This document shows, in pieces, positions 15,199-16,319 of a DNA stretch of 16,319 nucleotides. Made by a program: the position numbers and the translations under genes. The notes beneath the pieces were generated by a model. That model saw only the letters and a program-made list of their open reading frames with translations. It was not told the DNA's origin and searched no databases. Numbering within the stretch: the first letter of the stretch is position 1; each line of letters starts with the position of its first letter. This DNA comes from SG8-39 sp041558415 (lineage in GTDB: Bacteria; Pseudomonadota; Gammaproteobacteria; Burkholderiales; SG8-39), in the NCBI GenBank assembly GCA_041558415.1, contig JBFFEY010000066.1, positions 1 through 16,319 of the forward strand, in the 5' to 3' direction.

Positions 15199-16319
15199 TC
15201 AATCTTTGAACCACCACTTTGCCTTTTGGCAGAAAAAATATGCTTCGCTCTCTGCTCCTCTCGGTGGCGGCTTTGGCCAGTTTCGAGGCGCCTTGCCATC
15301 TAGGGCGGTTAGGCAATCCACGATCTCTCTATCGCACTGTGCTTTTCCTCTCTTTCTCTCCTTGCTCGTCATACATCCTTTGGGGCACTCATATTTTGCC
15401 CAGCAGTAGTCGTGATTCATGCAGCACTCGTCTAGGCTATCAACAGGGCCCGCTGGATTGTTCGGGATCAAGCGACCCGTCTGTCCACCACTGTAATTTC
15501 GCCCGCACCAATTGCCGTATCTCGTCGAAAAACCACCACTACCTTTCAATCCGAATGTGTCGCCAAGAGTGAGCGGTACGCCCGAGGCGTACGCATAGCC
15601 ATTAATACCGCCGCGTAGGCCTACCGGATCGAATCGCGCATATCTTCCGATACTTAAATCGTAGTTCCGGAAGTAGTTGTAGTGCAGCAGCGTCTCCGCG
15701 TCGTAGTACTGCCCGGGAAATCGCTGTGGGAAACTGAAGGTGATGGCGTCGCCGTCGGAATCCTCGTCCGCTGGGCTGTTTCCGAACGGCTCCGCCTGAT
15801 CCCACCTCCACACGGTCTTCTGCGTGCCGTCGGCAACGAGCCTTGGCGTGTTCAGATGATCGACGTGGATGAAATAAAGCGCCTTCCCGGCACCCACCGT
15901 GATCGGCACCGCGGTGCTCGCCGTCTGCAAGCCCTCGTTATCAGTCGCCACCGCCGTCAGGCTATAGGCCCCGGCCTGCACGTTCGCCCACTGGACGGTG
16001 AACGGGTTCGAGGTGGCTGTGCCGATCGGATTGCCATTGGCGAAGAACGCCACCTGAGCCACCGTCCCGTCGGAATCCTGAGCGTCGGCCGTCAGAGTCA
16101 CCGTTGCCGGTGCGCTGAAGGCGCTGTTCGCCGCGGGATCGGTGATCGACACTGTCGGGGCGTTACCGGCCGAGCTGCACGGAATCGTTCCCGCGCGCAC
16201 CGTGAACTGCACCCGAGAGCCGCTCTTCGGCTTCGGGGGGGAAGCTCAGGCTTACCGTCCCCTCGGCCGTGTAGCCCTGCGCCATCGGCGGGAAGTAGTA
16301 GTACAGCGCCTGTTCCGAC
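15199..16319 (-). CDS. Rhs-family polymorphic toxin with C-terminal phospholipase A2 domain (3' part, frameshifted)
   Basis: The gene enters from the right edge. From GTG 16212 an open 337-codon frame runs to 15199; residue numbers refer to it. Residues about 17-107 form an Ig-like beta domain (PTVSITDPA, DSDGTVAQVAFFANG, YSLTAVATDNEG). Residues 111-222 are the RHS-associated core: HVDHLNTPRLV, WRWDQAEPFG, RFPGQYYDAET, HYNYFRNYDLSIGRY, DPVGLRGGINGYAY, ending GDTFGL. The toxin tip (223-337) has the secreted-PLA2 signature: Ca-loop YGNWCG with GG, DECCMNHDYC with His267-Asp268, and AQCDREIVDC with Asp294, plus nine cysteines for disulfides. The upstream frame (…AEGTVSLSFPP) joins only if one base of the G7 run at 16235-16241 is removed, so the true start is outside the window. 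The mature toxin should hydrolyse phospholipids of rival cells. Confidence 0.88.
16235..16241 (-). other. Homopolymer G7 at which the rhs frame breaks
   Basis: Seven G on the plus strand (C7 in the gene). Upstream the reading SEQALYYYFPPMAQ…SLSFPP is open in one frame; downstream KPKSGSRVQFTVRAG is open in another. A run of six would join them smoothly. TAA and TGA stops lie just upstream in the downstream frame. It may be a sequencing or assembly error, slippage-based phase variation, or a real inactivating mutation. Confidence 0.75.

Noticed and set aside
15199..16212. GTG at 16212 as the true start of a small secreted RHS-PLA2 protein.
   Set aside because: The upstream DNA continues to encode RHS-type protein in a frame one base off, so this is an internal codon after a frameshift.

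Overview
The window is GC-rich chromosomal DNA, most likely from a betaproteobacterium. This rests on the close resemblance of several proteins to families common there: an intracellular PHB depolymerase of the Ralstonia/Cupriavidus type, a phenylacetate (paa) gene group, FadD, and a C39-like transporter-type domain. No rRNA, tRNA, CRISPR array or intact transposase is visible.

Layout. Positions 1-98 hold the start of a minus-strand AraC-type HTH gene. Positions 214-3309 are a minus-strand operon, paaG > paaK > a threonine-dehydratase-like gene, with a 4-nt overlap between the last two. Diverging from it, 3376-5367 is a plus-strand operon: paaY, an isochorismatase-family hydrolase and a crotonase. 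Together these supply the activation, isomerisation, thioester clean-up and hydration steps around phenylacetyl-CoA catabolism; the epoxidase (paaABCDE) and paaZ are not in view. An MFS exporter, fadD and an EamA transporter follow on the plus strand (5632-9645). A minus-strand penicillin-acylase-family Ntn hydrolase (9868-12276) then diverges from phaZ (12373-13596), which has a good extended -10 promoter with an inverted repeat over it. The main theme up to here is CoA-thioester catabolism and carbon storage.

Two families of structured repeats punctuate this segment. Family 1 (145-241 and 8629-8713) is a long inverted repeat. Each arm carries a 13-bp palindrome and a perfect consensus DnaA box, TTATCCACA. 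Family 2 (about 5399-5620 and 9659-9882) is a twin-hairpin element with terminal inverted repeats. Its two copies lie in opposite orientation, and stem changes are matched on both arms. Members of both families supply the stop codon of a neighbouring gene.

The right end (13577-16319) is different: less GC-rich, gene-poor and accessory. It holds a lone C39-like domain protein, a 0.7-kb stretch with no convincing gene, a small three-helix membrane protein, and the 3' part of an rhs gene. The Rhs core is followed by a cysteine-rich C-terminal domain with the full secreted phospholipase A2 signature: Ca loop, CC..HD..C, and CD....C. The small membrane protein directly downstream is the natural immunity candidate. 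The rhs reading frame is broken at a run of seven G.
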